In this document: positions 1 through 10,945 of the stretch, in pieces
How the letters are laid out: every line of letters begins with the position of its first letter
How positions within the stretch are numbered: the stretch's first letter is position 1
Origin: Schistocephalus solidus
Taxonomy: Eukaryota > Platyhelminthes > Cestoda > Diphyllobothriidea > Diphyllobothriidae
Direction: 5' to 3'
DNA: 64,000 bases
Assembly: GCA_017591395.1 (NCBI GenBank)
Contig: WEDG01001294.1
Coordinates: 434,001 to 498,000, forward strand
Program-made: the position numbers and the translations under genes
Notes under the pieces: model-generated
Databases searched by the model: none
What the model was told of the DNA's origin: nothing
The model's input: only the letters and a program-made list of their open reading frames with translations

Positions 1-1690
1 GCTCAGGATAGCAGCGTTTGAAATCGCCGTTTCGTAATTATTGCACACCTGAGGTTTCGACTAACATAAACTGTTCATCAATGGCCAAAGGTTAAAGGAG
101 CAAAATCGCATGTAAAGGCAAATGTCTGATGATTTTTCCGCTTTCGTTACCTTGGCATTTTGTCGAATACTTAGTGGATTTGACAGCTGGTCCTGTTACC
201 ATGCTACACTTGTATGGAAATAGCTTGGGACTCTACGGGATACGTTTCTTTTCGTAGCATCTAGGTTCGACTCCCATCTGTTAGGCTCGACGTCGGGGCT
301 TGTCTTGTCGGTATGCTTAATCTCCGTGTGATCGTTTTGTTCTGGTCTTTGTGCATGTGTTGCCGACATCCAATACTTTTTTGTCTGATGTTCTGGTTCA
401 AGGCCGGATGCCTCAATGTTTTTCACATTCACAGACACTTGATGGACTTCCTTTTGGACATGCACCTGCATTCGAATGGTAGAGGCTGCCCGACGTCCAT
501 CAGCATAGGTGATTGGAAAAACCATCGATAGCAAATTTTAACTTGCTCCATAAAACTATTTTCCAGCTGTCAAAACTGTCCTCTTCTTTCCCTAGCTTCA
601 CTGGACGCAATCAACACTATACCTGGCTTCGTCCGTGGCCACTTCTGTCCAAGATGAAAACTCATGTTCTGCGCAAAATAAATTCCACATTCATTAAATG
701 AATTTCCGCAAAATTACGGCTCCGATTATCATCATCATGTCTATACACTATTATAAGAAGTGGTAGAATAGTAAAAGTTTAAACAGTTGACAAACGGTAA
801 GTGTAGGGGGAAAGGTTTAAGGCGTTCAGTTAAGTTTCATCAGGAGCAATGTCGGTGAATTCAGCGTGTTACATAATACAATGCAAGGGAATATGTGTGT
901 TGAAAGCATAAAAATAACCCAGGACTGCGGATTTTGTTGGTAATCGGTAACGAGTGCATTGCAAAAAATCACGATCTGTTTATCCGATACGCATTTGGAT
1001 GGCTGCTCTATATAACTAAATTCGCGCTTGAAATGACCTTGAATGGTGGCGTTTTTTTGAAAAGCAAAATGTGCTTCCCTATGATAATTGAACTAGGTTA
1101 ACAGTAGGGTGAGGTCAATTTGGAATATTGTGTGGTGTTTGAGCTGGGCAAAATCCGGCAATTGCTTGTTCTGATCACGTGACTTCTAAGCACTGCGATT
1201 GTATGTAGAGCGCTAAATTCCTCAGGCTTCATGCCAGTTTGTACGAAAGACAGAAGGCAGCATAATACGGGAATGTGGCAATGAAACCCTTGGAAACATT
1301 CAAGTTGTCAATTTTTTCCAACGTACGCATTTGATGACTCATCATCTGGCCTCGACAGTAATAGAAGAAAGGATACAGTGCACATGTTTAAAGACCCGAT
1401 GAAGATAACGTGTTTGCAGTAGGGTTGAGGGCGCTCCGTCTATCTCTCTCAGGGTCTTAGGGTGGGATTCGTGGGGGAGAGGGGGGAGAAAAGGGAGAAG
1501 AAGGAGAACTTTGACAGTTCACTACCGCGTACTTGGCCCACTGCCTGACCGACAAACTGAGAGGCAGACCGCAAAGGCTGCATACTAGTGGGGATTTATG
1601 ACACTCACGCATGTGAAATCTGAGCCACCTACCCTCTTTGGGTGAAATCCTGATATTTTTTCTGTGTGGGAGTCCATGTCGTGTAGAAGG
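1..1690. repeat. Module A, copy 1 (low-copy long repeat)
   Basis: This stretch is repeated, in the same orientation, at 13890-15385. The match starts at the first base of the window (GCTCAGGATAGCAGCG against GCTCAGGATAGCAACG at 13894) and runs with scattered substitutions and small indels to the shared CTGTGTGGGAGTCCATGTCG near 1660 and 15357. The true left edge is therefore outside the window. Copy 1 carries about 243 bases (375-618) that copy 2 lacks, and copy 2 has about 35 bases near 14715 that copy 1 lacks. No reading frame is shared and open between copies, so I see no coding function. It could be a long non-autonomous element or part of a segmental duplication with module B. Confidence 0.85.
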
Positions 1691-1880
1691 CAGGCGCATA
1701 CGGGCTCTGCAGATTTCTCAGTCACTGGGCTCGATCGATGGCCACGCGAGCAATCGCCAACTCATCGGTTTGGACGAGAGACTGGTGTGTTGGGGTGGGA
1801 AGAGAAAATGCCGACGTCTGTCTTTGCACATATTCCTCACCGTACAAAAGCTGACAAGCATAAATGTAATGTAATTTGAA
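1690..1880 (+). mobile_element. Decayed 3' tail fragment of the RTE-like retrotransposon
   Basis: After the end of module A the sequence resembles, with gaps, the 3' untranslated region of the zinc-finger RTE-like element seen more clearly at 16280-16400. Shared cues are a 'CATCGGTTTGGACGAGAGACTGGT' type stretch against 'GACCGGCTTGGACAGTGGTTTGA', then a G-rich run and a 'TTCCTCAC..' block. In module A copy 2 the equivalent position also joins a piece of this retrotransposon. The assignment rests on short blocks and is tentative. Confidence 0.4.
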
Positions 1881-3629
1881 CTAAAATCTGGGGTTTGGAA
1901 GGTTGCAATTGATTACAAAACTCGGCATTAAGGTCATTATCATAGTGTGGAATTTATGGCATTTCCAACCAGTTGGGATCTGAGGGCCCACTTCCATCGT
2001 TCTTATTGTATGAAGTTCTGATTTTTGTGTGTATAGCATGAATTTTTTGACCCTCTTTGGTGCAGATTGCAGTGGCATCAGCCAATTGAGCTTTCTGCCA
2101 TCGTCGGACATCTTGACTTGACTTGTTAAATGGGGAAAGTTGGGAGAGTAAGAGGGAGTTCGAAGGATGCTGCGAAAGTCAACCCCACTATAAAATAAAT
2201 AAACATCGGCTTACCGTACCTGCGCTTTCCTGGCTATGAGGCACACGGTAGACATGTTTAAAATCTAAGATCGAGATTTCACTTATACTAAACTGGTTAA
2301 GCATTTACCGGCCCCTCTCTCATCAATCAGCTGAGCCAAGTGTCATGAAAAAGTCTAGAAGACAGGACCGGGCGCAGGTGGCTTATTAATGGAAACGAAT
2401 CACCAACGCGTCCATCATGCCTGTTGGTCCGGCGCATTTACGATGTGACTCGTTGTAGATGCACATAAGGGTCGAGTAGACTGGGCACAAGAACGCATTT
2501 ACTGACCTTTGAACCTTTCTGTGCTATTTTCATCTTACGAACATTCGTGATATTTTTACTAAGACATTAGGAATCACAGGGATTAATGCAATTTACAGGG
2601 TGGAGCATTCAAAGTTGAGGTCGCTGCAGAGTGCATTGTGAGCCTGGCGTAAAACTTTTCTCGACATGGAATCCAAACCTCAGACGAGTATAGTGATGGT
2701 TCTGGTGCTTGCAAGATCCTGTTCTTATTTTCAGATTTTTATAAACAACTTGGGACTGAATTATTTGTGCTTTATTTTTAACACTTCGAACCCAGTTTGT
2801 TTTGCATATAATGCAGCCCCCAGATTATTTTCCGCACCAATGACAGTGACCTATGAGCGTCTGTCTTTTCGCTACAAATATTTTGGTGACTAGACAATCT
2901 ACCTTGAAAAAATTGGTTAATAGGGAAATGAGCAGCATATTGATACAGCTTTGTGATAGCATATGATGAGAGTACTAATCAGCGTTCAACGAATGCGCTG
3001 ACACAATTACATAACTGGCTTTGAGGAGGTTGGAACAGAATGCACGACGTGACTAAGTGAACTGTTCACAGACTGACTTGACTGATTAATATCTCCTTTA
3101 CTTAAAAAGACCGCAGAAAATGGTGGGTCCGATCAAAAGATCCCGTGACTGAGATCCACGACTTGCATGGCCATTTCTTACCTTAAATGAGTGCCTGAGG
3201 TGGTTTCACGACTGTAACCTTGCGCTGGATTATGCCTAACACATTGATGTCAGGAAAAATGCTACCACCGCTGAATGATATTTAAAGACAGCTGCCGATT
3301 ACCAAGACCACTATCTTCGTTGAAAAAAAAATCCTCGATTACGGATGTGGTAAATATTTTGATGAAAACGACCGACACGTTAAGGCCCAATTACACGTGT
3401 CTCAATTGGCATTTAAAAGCACAGATTATAATAAACGTGTGTAGCATCTAAAAACAACCGGCCACGTTTCGATTCTGATATATGTAAGTATTTATCAGCA
3501 TATCGAGAACGAACAGTGCACCGAAGTACTGGCAGAAAGAGCGTTGCCATGCTACCGATATATAGCGCTGCATCTATTCGAATAGATGCGCCAGACGCCG
3601 TAAGCTTGTCTTTTGAACCGGGCATAGAT
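1881..3629. other. No gene seen; unique AT-rich sequence
   Basis: This is AT-rich sequence between module A copy 1 and module B copy 1. A 153-codon open frame on the minus strand (3413-3874) straddles the boundary into module B. It is broken by frameshifts in the other B copy, so it is most likely chance. No retroelement motifs, tRNA boxes or strong splice-bounded frames were recognised. Confidence 0.6.
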
Positions 3630-4176
3630 GATAGTATTAGCAGGTTTATCCCGATAAAATCGCCAGACCCCACTGATAAAAAACACTTCTTTGATACACG
3701 TTTATGTTGGATTGTTTTAAAATTAGACTTTACCTTCTCTGTAGTCCTACCCGAGGTGTCAGGGGATTTTTGAAGGATTTGCTTTATCAAAATTCTATCC
3801 TGCCGAGCCTTTGCGGAAATCATGGAGTACCGGCTGTAACTAGCCAGATGCGCACAAAGATCGTGCCCTCTCACTGACGCAGTCTCGTGTGCTAAGAGAG
3901 GTTAGGTCGGTTCTATTTGTCACAAGTTTAGTAGGTCCATCAGGAAAGATTCCAATAACAGGATATATGCTAGCATGAAGTATGACGCCGATTGAACACT
4001 TAGAGGATGGCTCTGCTTCTTGAATTCCTATGCGACGTTCAGGCAGCAAATTCAGCAATTTCCAAGGCCACAGACGAGTTTTGGCCGGTTTAATTGCATA
4101 TTGCTAAATGACATCAAAATTATAATAGCCTCGTTTTTCTCTCTCTCTCTCTAGGTTGCAGGTCTTTCCCCATAAG

Positions 4177-4272
4177 ATGGCGCAACTTCCAAGAAAGCAC
4201 ATTTTTGTGTCACACTATGCAAAGCTGGGTAGAGAAGTCGCAGCCAACCTGCTGACCGACACGCGAATTTAA
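4177..4272 (+). other. Conserved 31-codon frame behind a splice-acceptor-like site, module B copy 1
   Basis: ATG at 4177 opens a 31-codon frame beginning MAQLPRKHIFVSHYA and ending TDTRI before TAA at 4270. The paralogous copy at 11548-11643 keeps the same start, length and stop with no indel. I count about seven codons with synonymous change against four with amino-acid change. A long CT tract and CAG precede it (CAG at 4159-4161), as at a 3' splice site. I do not recognise the peptide. It could be an exon of an unknown gene, a short upstream frame, or a remnant. Confidence 0.35.
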
Positions 4273-4385
4273 ATTACTTTTTGGTTGGAGTTTTGCTGAA
4301 GTTTTTTCTATTGAGCTATGGTGCAAGAGCTTATTATTAGGCCATATTATACACGTGAAAATCTAAATTATTGAGTTTGCGAATA

Positions 4386-4425
4386 ATGGACGGAGTTGAG
4401 AGCACTGCTGTAATTGAGGGTAAGA
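4386..4425 (+). other. Short ATG frame ending in a GTAAG donor-like site
   Basis: ATG at 4386 gives MDGVESTAVIE followed by GGTAAGAA, a good match to a 5' splice donor (GT at 4420). In the second copy (ATG at 11755, GT at 11789) the same residues occur with a single T-to-S change. After the donor-like site the two copies differ by an indel and the frames diverge. This pattern would fit a first coding exon, but it is short and the evidence is only the two related copies. Confidence 0.25.
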
Positions 4426-4929
4426 AAACCATTTTTCTAACCTGAATGCGTGGCAAGCCATTAGCTAGAGAGAACTAAATGAATTATTCTCCGTTGTGTA
4501 TGCATCTCACTAAACCGAAAAAGCTTGTCATTTGCAAAACGACGTCAGCTTTTTCATTAGCTAGAGTGCTGAGCTAACTGAGGGACGTTTGAACCAAATA
4601 GGCGACCAAGAAAGGACTTTTACGAATGAGCTTAACTTGAAAAATAATGTTTGAATCGCTAGCAAGCAAAGGTTGCAAATTTAATTAAAACTGTCTGGGC
4701 CAAAAAATTGCCACTATTTCTTAATAGTTAATGTCTTGAACCACAGAGTAGTTATGTTGTTTCACCACTTAAATTTTGTCACCTTATTTAGGAATCGTCC
4801 TCGTTACACATTGGCGTACTTGTCTGCGACGTTCAACTAAATATGAGCATTCCGCTGGATGAGTAGTCTAACGGTATTAAGATCAAAAGGATTATCTTTT
4901 GGCCATGGAATGGTTGATTTAAAATTTTC

Positions 4930-5081
4930 AATTTGTCAACAACACACTCATAGTTAAATGTAGGCACTGCCTTCCAGCTGCATCGCTGAAACATGTTTTG
5001 ATCCCAAAACCTTCGACCTCACACCTTTTGTTATCAAATACACGCCAGTTTTGAAATCGACTTCACGTAGATTGCTTACAT
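4930..5081. repeat. 152-bp island identical to 12277-12428
   Basis: Read base by base, this block is identical to 12277-12428, although the surrounding module B copies differ at many positions and by indels. In both copies a short AT-rich stretch with AATAAA (5113-5118; 12460-12465) follows. The identity could come from constraint (for example a terminal exon), recent gene conversion, or chance in a young duplicate. No convincing protein is encoded; the longest shared frame is about 40 codons. Confidence 0.8.
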
Positions 5082-6070
5082 TTTTGTACTGTGAATATTT
5101 TGTAAATTTGTAAATAAATGCTTAATCAGCCTTTTAAGTTTCAAGTAAAATTATCTTGCCTTCCAGGTAAATATTTTCGGATCATGACAGAGCATAACGT
5201 TTTCAAAGATTAGGCTTTTCTTGTCATACTCATTAAAAAACTGACTTATCTGATTCTCTTTACTATTCAAATAGCGCAAACACTCTAGGTGGTTAAACCA
5301 CCAGCTCTCACGTTTCCCTCCACACTGCATGAGGTTTGATCGTCAAAGGCCGAAGAAAAAACCTCTAAAATAGACTTTGAACATATTTAACGTATTGCCA
5401 ACCATGTTCGTGTGACCATTTAGCAAACCTGGATTACCAGTCTCTCGTTAAAAGCCTGGTCTTTCTCTTTGATGCTTTCATGTAAAAGTAAGTAAGAACA
5501 TTGGAATAAAGTTTGCTTTATCTGGTTCAGTGATTTTTTATGTTTTTTTATGTTCCCATGCAAACAGAAGTGACGGTTTCTTGACAGGGAAAGAGAAAGT
5601 TGAGTAGGTATTGATTGGAATAGATAATTACAAGGGTACTACTACGAAGTAGTATATTCTACTCATGTTCCCGTGTGTTCTTATGCTTAAATGTCTCTTG
5701 AGGCATTTTATGTACCCGTGGATTGACTCTTAAATTGCGCCAAAACCAACGGAAATACCACCAGATGAAATGCCGGCTCAAAAACCGTAATCAACTGTAG
5801 CTGACCCTTGACCGTGGATAGGATATTTTATCATATATTTTTCCTTTCTGTGTAAATTGTATTTATGTAGCCTTCCAATTCTATCCCAGAGTAAAAATAT
5901 TCATTAAATATGCTGTCAAGCTCAACCTGAACAAAATCAAGGGAATGATTACGGTTAGGGAGTATATTAATTTTAAACCAAGTGTCATGCTCAACAAAGC
6001 CTGAGTACAAATGGATTAAGTTTCCAAATTTGTTCATGGTCAGATGAATGGTGGCTACCGGGACAGGTAA

Positions 6071-6528
6071 TTAGATACGGGTGGCTAAATTGGTGGCTTT
6101 CGGCCACGGTAATTTTGGTGCCTGTATAACGTTCTTTTGAGCGCACAGCACCGGTTTGCGTAGCCTGATTGCCGCTGCTTCTGCCGTAGCCAAAAGACGC
6201 CGTCCGAAGAAATTCGAATAGGTTGAGGGGACCTTGTAAATCACCCAGAAGGCCTCTTTGGCATTTACACGATGGCCTGTGTCTACCACATGTGCGACGA
6301 TAGAGCTGTTTATGTTCTTCATCCTAACCATGCTGGAAGGTGTTCTCGTACTCTTTTGGACAAACGCCGGATCGTGTGACCAATATATTCTGCTCCACAG
6401 GAGCAGGTGAAAGAATAAATGCACATTGAGGTGGTCTGGGCTGGCAGTTTGCCCTTGCTTCCTCCGTAAAGGATGGGAGTAGTCGAGAAAAGTAGATGGG
6501 CATCAGCTGCTGGAAAGGTGCTTGACAC
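6071..6528 (-). pseudogene. GIY-YIG endonuclease domain of family-1 PLE, frameshifted
   Basis: Two overlapping minus-strand frames make up one domain. The first (6528-6319) carries the CSCGAEYIGHT core of a GIY-YIG nuclease, preceded by IYSF, then RRLSKRVREH. The second (6424-6071) continues in another frame with SSIVAHVVDTGH and the C-terminal LLATAEAAAIRLRKPVL block typical of this family. A frameshift near the end of the first frame, and a stop between this and the reverse transcriptase frame, mean it cannot be made as a fusion. In working elements the domain nicks DNA to prime reverse transcription in the nucleus. Confidence 0.85.
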
Positions 6529-6536
6529 AGCTTGGC

Positions 6537-7598
6537 TTAGGCGCCTTCGTAGACGTTCACATGCTGCATCCCCTTAAATTGGGCCCTTATGAATAGTTGT
6601 TTCTTGTTTGCTGTTAGCAACAGCAGCTTTGGAGGTCTTTCGGTCATATTCTTAGCAATAAATCTTTCTGGATATCCTTTCTGTCGAACAGTACTTTCTA
6701 CAACATAAAGCTCTTCGTCAATGTTATCGGCCGAGCAGATTCTTTTAACCCTTTGTGTCAGACACCGCACTATATTACGCTTAAAGTTCAGTGGTGCAAA
6801 ACTCCCAAAGTGGGTGTATTGTCCGGACCATGTCTTCTTACGATAGACACTACATCGAATACTACCGTCAGACCTTCTTCTCAGAAGCACGTTCAGGAAA
6901 GGGATCGATCCAGATTGTTCCTCTTCCAGTGTAAATTTTATTGACGGGTGCGCCTGATTCATGGTGTCCATTACAGCTGAAATGTCCGTTTCTTCAGATG
7001 CAACCGCAAAGATATAATCCACGTAGCGCTCATAATATTTTAAACGATTTATCTGCGGACGAAGCTGTAAAGCTTCTAGCTTGCCCATGACAATATTCGC
7101 CAGAAGTGGACCAATGGGTGAGCCCATAGCGTCTCCGTCTTTCTGTCTGTACAAGTTGTTGTTAAATAGGAACTGTACGTTCAAGGTACATTTTAATAAT
7201 AGTTTTTTGAGCGCATTCACTGGTATTCCTATATCTTGTTGGCTGGAAGTGATGAATTCACAGATATAGTTGACTGTCTCGGTGACTGGCACATTCGTAA
7301 AAAGAGACGAGACATCCGTCATGTCGTTCAGGTCGAAGTAATTCACGCCTTTAACGAACTCAAAAGTATCTCGGTAGCAATGTGGTGCTAGCTGATCCTG
7401 TATGGGCTTTAGTTTGTCCGCTAACCATTTTGCTATCGCATGGTATGGTGAGTTCTTCATATCTAAGATGGAACGAACGGTTGTGCCATCTATGTGGATA
7501 TTCGGTAAGCCGTACAATCGGGGTACATGCGTGCCGACGAAGCGGAGGCGCTCTAGGTCATTTTCGCTTATCAGACCGTCCGTTTGAATCTTTTTCAA
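6537..7598 (-). CDS. Reverse transcriptase of Penelope-like element, family 1 (catalytic Asp changed)
   Basis: This is an uninterrupted 353-codon frame. In order it shows YGLPNIH (RT motif 2a, about residue 30), SLFTNVPVTET (motif A region), LYRQKDGDAMGSPIGPLLANI (motif B), ERYVDYIFAV (motif C) and the IPFLNVLLRR ... CSVYRK thumb-side block. The motif C YxDD is YVDY here: the last aspartate is tyrosine at 7014-7016, so the encoded enzyme should not polymerise. The start Met is simply the first in the frame; the real protein would have begun upstream, where homologous but broken sequence exists. It is the longest open frame in the window and the best preserved family-1 RT, yet it is catalytically dead on paper. 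Confidence 0.85.
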   Translation of the reverse strand: MKKIQTDGLISENDLERLRFVGTHVPRLYGLPNIHIDGTTVRSILDMKNSPYHAIAKWLADKLKPIQDQLAPHCYRDTFEFVKGVNYFDLNDMTDVSSLFTNVPVTETVNYICEFITSSQQDIGIPVNALKKLLLKCTLNVQFLFNNNLYRQKDGDAMGSPIGPLLANIVMGKLEALQLRPQINRLKYYERYVDYIFAVASEETDISAVMDTMNQAHPSIKFTLEEEQSGSIPFLNVLLRRRSDGSIRCSVYRKKTWSGQYTHFGSFAPLNFKRNIVRCLTQRVKRICSADNIDEELYVVESTVRQKGYPERFIAKNMTERPPKLLLLTANKKQLFIRAQFKGMQHVNVYEGA

Positions 7599-8164
7599 GA
7601 AGTTAGCAGTTGTGCTTCTACCTCATCAGTCCGATCCTTCTCCTTTTCTGTATTAATAAACTTTCCCTTGTTCCCTTATATTTACCTTCAGTGGGTTTAT
7701 AATGAGCTTCCAACTGGAGAATATGTACATATTTTTTTCAATACGTTGGTCGTTCATATTACTTTGCCTGGTTCATTACACACTGTTTTAGTTTTCCTTA
7801 AATATTTCACGTGTTATGCTTCAGACTGGAGTTTTTTTTGAATTTCAATAACAGTTTGTATAATTTCCAGTTGATAAAAGGTAACTAAAAAGTCTTTCTA
7901 GGCTCTCTTTTGCGAGGCAATTGTTAATTTACTCTTTAAACTTAAGCTATCGTGTGAAAGGGAAACCTTTTGGTTAACTAAACTGTTGCACACTTCCCAC
8001 GTTTTGTCGCGAACTATAAGGCTCATCTCCTTTAGCAGGGCATCAAGAGATTTAAACGTTATATGCAACACTCGCTTGGTCGTGCGTCTATGCATTTGGC
8101 GTGCCAAATATTGGTTGAACGATGTTAGGGCGTGGCGTGCCGACCAACCGCGCACATATGTGCC

Positions 8165-9618
8165 AGAATTGAAGGTTAGTTTAAATTAGTTAATAAAATA
8201 TCCTGCTCAATTCCTGGCAACTAGAAACATCGTTTAAACTGAACCTTTTCAGCCCATTTGGATAAGCAGAATCGCACACTTAATAGGTAAGGACTTTATG
8301 CAAAAATCAACTAATATTAAAATAAAGTAAAACTGAATTAAAAGAATTTTTTGCAAAATGTTCCCAAAGGAAAGGATTCTTGGGGGTTTTTTAAAAATTA
8401 TCAACTTTGGATCCTTATCTATCCCATTTCAAACACAACAGTACATTGCTCATGAAATAAACCTATTTTTAACTTAATGGTCAATAATCCTCGCAAATAT
8501 CACAGTTTCTAAAAGAAGCATTTTCAATGTATTTTCAAACCTCGTTTACATTCTGTATCATGTAGGTGAGAGAATTTTATAAGTTAAAAATGCATCTAAT
8601 AATAACGATGTGGTCTGTATCGCGGACTTTAGATTAAGGTGACCATTAGACTACTTCATTTTGTCTCAAAGATTTAAGTAAATTTCCTTATATTTCAATG
8701 AAGGGAACTTCTCATGGAATAATGAAATAAAATATTTATATGAAGGAAGTGAGTTTCCCATCAGGTTACGATTGTGATGAAAACTAAGCCATCTCAATCT
8801 CAATTTACGGTTAGCAGTTCGTATTTAATCCAAAATATTGGATTGTGGAAACCTTTGCAAGAAGCGCCCGAGGCGTTTTACACCCAATAATATGGTTCCT
8901 ATGTATAACTCACCCCCAATGGCAAAACCCTAAGCAGGATTTATTTTCAGAAACGTGTTACTCATGGGATATTTATGAAATTGATTACAAATAAGTGAAT
9001 GCGTTATATCTAGTTATAGAAATTAAGCAAAACTAATCTTCTACATTTTTGACAGAGTGGCAGTTAAAATCCCAAACTTTATGATTCTGTTGGATGTAAA
9101 TGAGAGTTTCTAATGATGTGCAACATTATTTCCTGAAACTATTCACACTGCGGTCCACATTTATTCAGTCGTCTAATCTAATGCATGCAACAGTTGTCAT
9201 CTAAATACCGACAGTTGTAATGGACACGACTTTAGGAAACCTAAGTTACACAAGATGCCGATAAGTCGGTTATTTAAGAAATTGTCAAAATACGTATTTA
9301 AAAAGATTCGACGGACAAATTAATGAATGTAAAATATAAACGTAGAAAAATATTTTTGATACCTATTATAACATAAGTCTGCAATGTATCCGATGCATTT
9401 TTGTAGTATTCATATCAACTGCTACCATGATGCCTTTAAACACTAATATTTATCACGATTCTAATAGTTTGCAAGCGTGATCTACAGTTTAAATATTAAG
9501 TTGTAGAACGATTCTTTTCACAAGCATTTGAGCAGGCTGATTTAAATTTAAATAGTACCGGAAATAACTTTCGGACCTGACGCTTTATTGCGATCCATCA
9601 CTGAGGTGCTTTAGGTGC
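8165..9618. other. No gene seen; AT-rich spacer
   Basis: This AT-rich sequence lies between two oppositely oriented Penelope-like elements. I saw no open frame of note, no tRNA-type promoter boxes and no match to the repeats elsewhere in the window. Confidence 0.6.
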
Positions 9619-10473
9619 ATGTATAGCCATTTGGCAAGATTTTATGCGGGGGATCCAATAAGCGGCACTATGATCCTCAATGGATCGCAATACAGCTTCA
9701 AAATCTCGCAGGTATTCCTACAGAAAATTGAAGAACTTCAAGCAAGTCCTGACGATCGTATTGAATCTTTCGACGTTGATTCTCTGTTATCCTCTATGCC
9801 GCATGACTTGGCCATTGACAGCATAGAGCAATGCCTAGAGCAAATTCCTGTCCGTATTCCAAAACAGTACGTTTCAGGCATGCTTAAACTCTGCCTTAAA
9901 AACTATTGTTAGTTCGATGGCAAATACAATCAACAAGATAAGGACACCCCAATGGGCTCTCCGCTATTGGGACTACTTTTCGAACTAGTCTTAAAGCAAC
10001 TAGAAGGAGGCGCCTTAAAACGTTTTGAACCAAAGTTGTGGCTATGCTACGTAGATGAAACATTCGTTATCATAAAGACTTGCGACGTTAGACAATTGCA
10101 CCAGAGTTTGAATGAGGTCTCCCAGGCTATAAAATTCACACGCGAAGCTGCAAGAAGAGATGCACTCCCATTCCTAGATGTGAATATACATAGAATCGGT
10201 GTTGTTAGACTCGCAACAAGCGTCCACGAAAGGACTGTACTGCGGAAATCGAGAATAACTATGCAAGTAACCACCCCGTTGCCCACAAAAGAAGCTTTGC
10301 TCGCATCATTTTCAATTGGGCCTTCGGCTATTGTAGCAGCGATGACCTTCTTAAGAAAGAACCATCGTATTTATGTCAGTTCTTCCGGTCCAATGGATAC
10401 ACAAAGAGCTTCATTAAAAATGTTTTCGACGCCAGAGATAAATGCAGAACCTTTGTTTCTACTGGAACGATAG
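9619..10473 (+). pseudogene. Reverse transcriptase of family-2 PLE, one in-frame stop
   Basis: The frame is continuous for 285 codons except for one TAG at 9910-9912 in the family motif NYC-FDGK, where the sister copy has CAG. Recognisable blocks are IESFDVDSLLSSMPHDLAI (motif A), TPMGSPLLGLLFELVL (motif B), LCYVDETFVI (motif C) and ALPFLDVNIHR. Motif C reads YVDE rather than YVDD (changed codon at 10057-10059). The N-terminal third of the RT is missing. Both the stop and the lost aspartate argue that it is inactive. Confidence 0.85.
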
Positions 10474-10945
10474 TGCCGCAGGAATTTTTATTCCTAACCT
10501 TGCATACAAGGTATTTCCGAAAAACATCTCTCGAAAATTAAGTCACTTTGGCATCTCTGTTACCCACAAGCCTCTATCCTCCATACCCGCAATCCTGTGC
10601 TGAGTAAAGCACCCCTATTCAAAGAACAATTAAGCAATATCCTTCACCACATACCGTGTGCCATCGGCCCCCTGTTTACGTTGTCCATACAGGCCGACAT
10701 CTTGGTACTAGCATCAACGAACATAAACCAGCCGTTCACTGACGTGACTCCTTATCAATCGCGTTTGCGTACTCTTTTGAGTGTGACCACCGCTTCAATT
10801 CGGACGGTGCGTAAGTGGTCGCCATGACTAACTCCAAGCAACCTCGAGAATTCCTTGAAGTTTAGCACTCTAGCACGGCCAGCTTTCCCTGCCACGTCGA
10901 TCTAGACGCCCATTATATAGGTTTACGTGCACGACTAATTAACAA
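10474..10945 (+). pseudogene. GIY-YIG nuclease remnant of family-2 PLE
   Basis: In shifting frames this reads as a decayed version of the nuclease at 62009-62419: SHFGISVTHKPLSS, then HIPCAIGP (the HIPCANC block), VHTGRHLGTSINEHKPAV, FAYSFECDHRFN and finally SKQPREFLEV. Several stops and frameshifts are present. It continues the element that starts at 9619. Confidence 0.8.

Larger units (their letters stand above)
3630..6035. repeat. Module B, copy 1 (low-copy long repeat)
   Basis: This is repeated at 11010-13640 in the same orientation. Similarity begins near a 'CGATAAAATCGCCAGACC' / 'CAATAAGATCGCCAGACC' block and ends at TTTCCAAATTTGT (about 6020-6035 and 13617-13632), after which copy 1 is followed by a minus-strand Penelope-like element. 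The module holds a polypyrimidine tract plus CAG followed by a 31-codon open frame (4177-4272), an ATG frame running into a GTAAG donor-like site (4386-4424), a 152-base stretch identical in both copies (4930-5081) and an AATAAA at 5113-5118. Those marks would fit pieces of a spliced, polyadenylated transcript, but no product is recognised. Confidence 0.85.
6060..8160 (-). mobile_element. Penelope-like element, family 1, copy 1
   Basis: This minus-strand element abuts the right end of module B copy 1. It reads in order: a decayed N-terminal part (about 8155-7640, including a frame resembling the leader of such elements and a KEKDRTDEVEAQL stretch just before the main frame), a reverse transcriptase frame (7598-6537), and a frameshifted GIY-YIG nuclease (6528-6071). 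PLEs copy themselves by target-primed reverse transcription using these two activities. The 3' terminal repeat seen in other family-1 copies is missing, because the nuclease remnant runs almost directly into module B. The N-terminal half before 7598 is assigned with less confidence. Confidence 0.9.
9619..10945 (+). mobile_element. Penelope-like element, family 2, copy 1 (5'-truncated)
   Basis: This plus-strand element belongs to the same family as those at 60.9-62.9 kb and 63-64 kb. It starts inside the reverse transcriptase around motif 2a/3 and continues through the RT palm into a GIY-YIG remnant and the family's C-terminal block (REFLEV, then DAHYIGLRARL near 10900-10945). No 3' terminal repeat follows; module B begins about 65 bases later. 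Numerous stops and shifts after 10473 show it is dead. Confidence 0.9.

Noticed and set aside
195..285. tRNA-like or structured RNA in module A (TGCTAC ... GTAGCA with a B-box-like GGTTCGACTCCC)
   Set aside because: The B-box-like part changes to GGGTCGACGCCC in the second copy, there is no matching A box, and the pairing is short.
3413..3874. 153-codon minus-strand open frame
   Set aside because: It spans the boundary of module B, and the homologous part of the second copy (11010-11250) is frameshifted, so it is not conserved as a protein.
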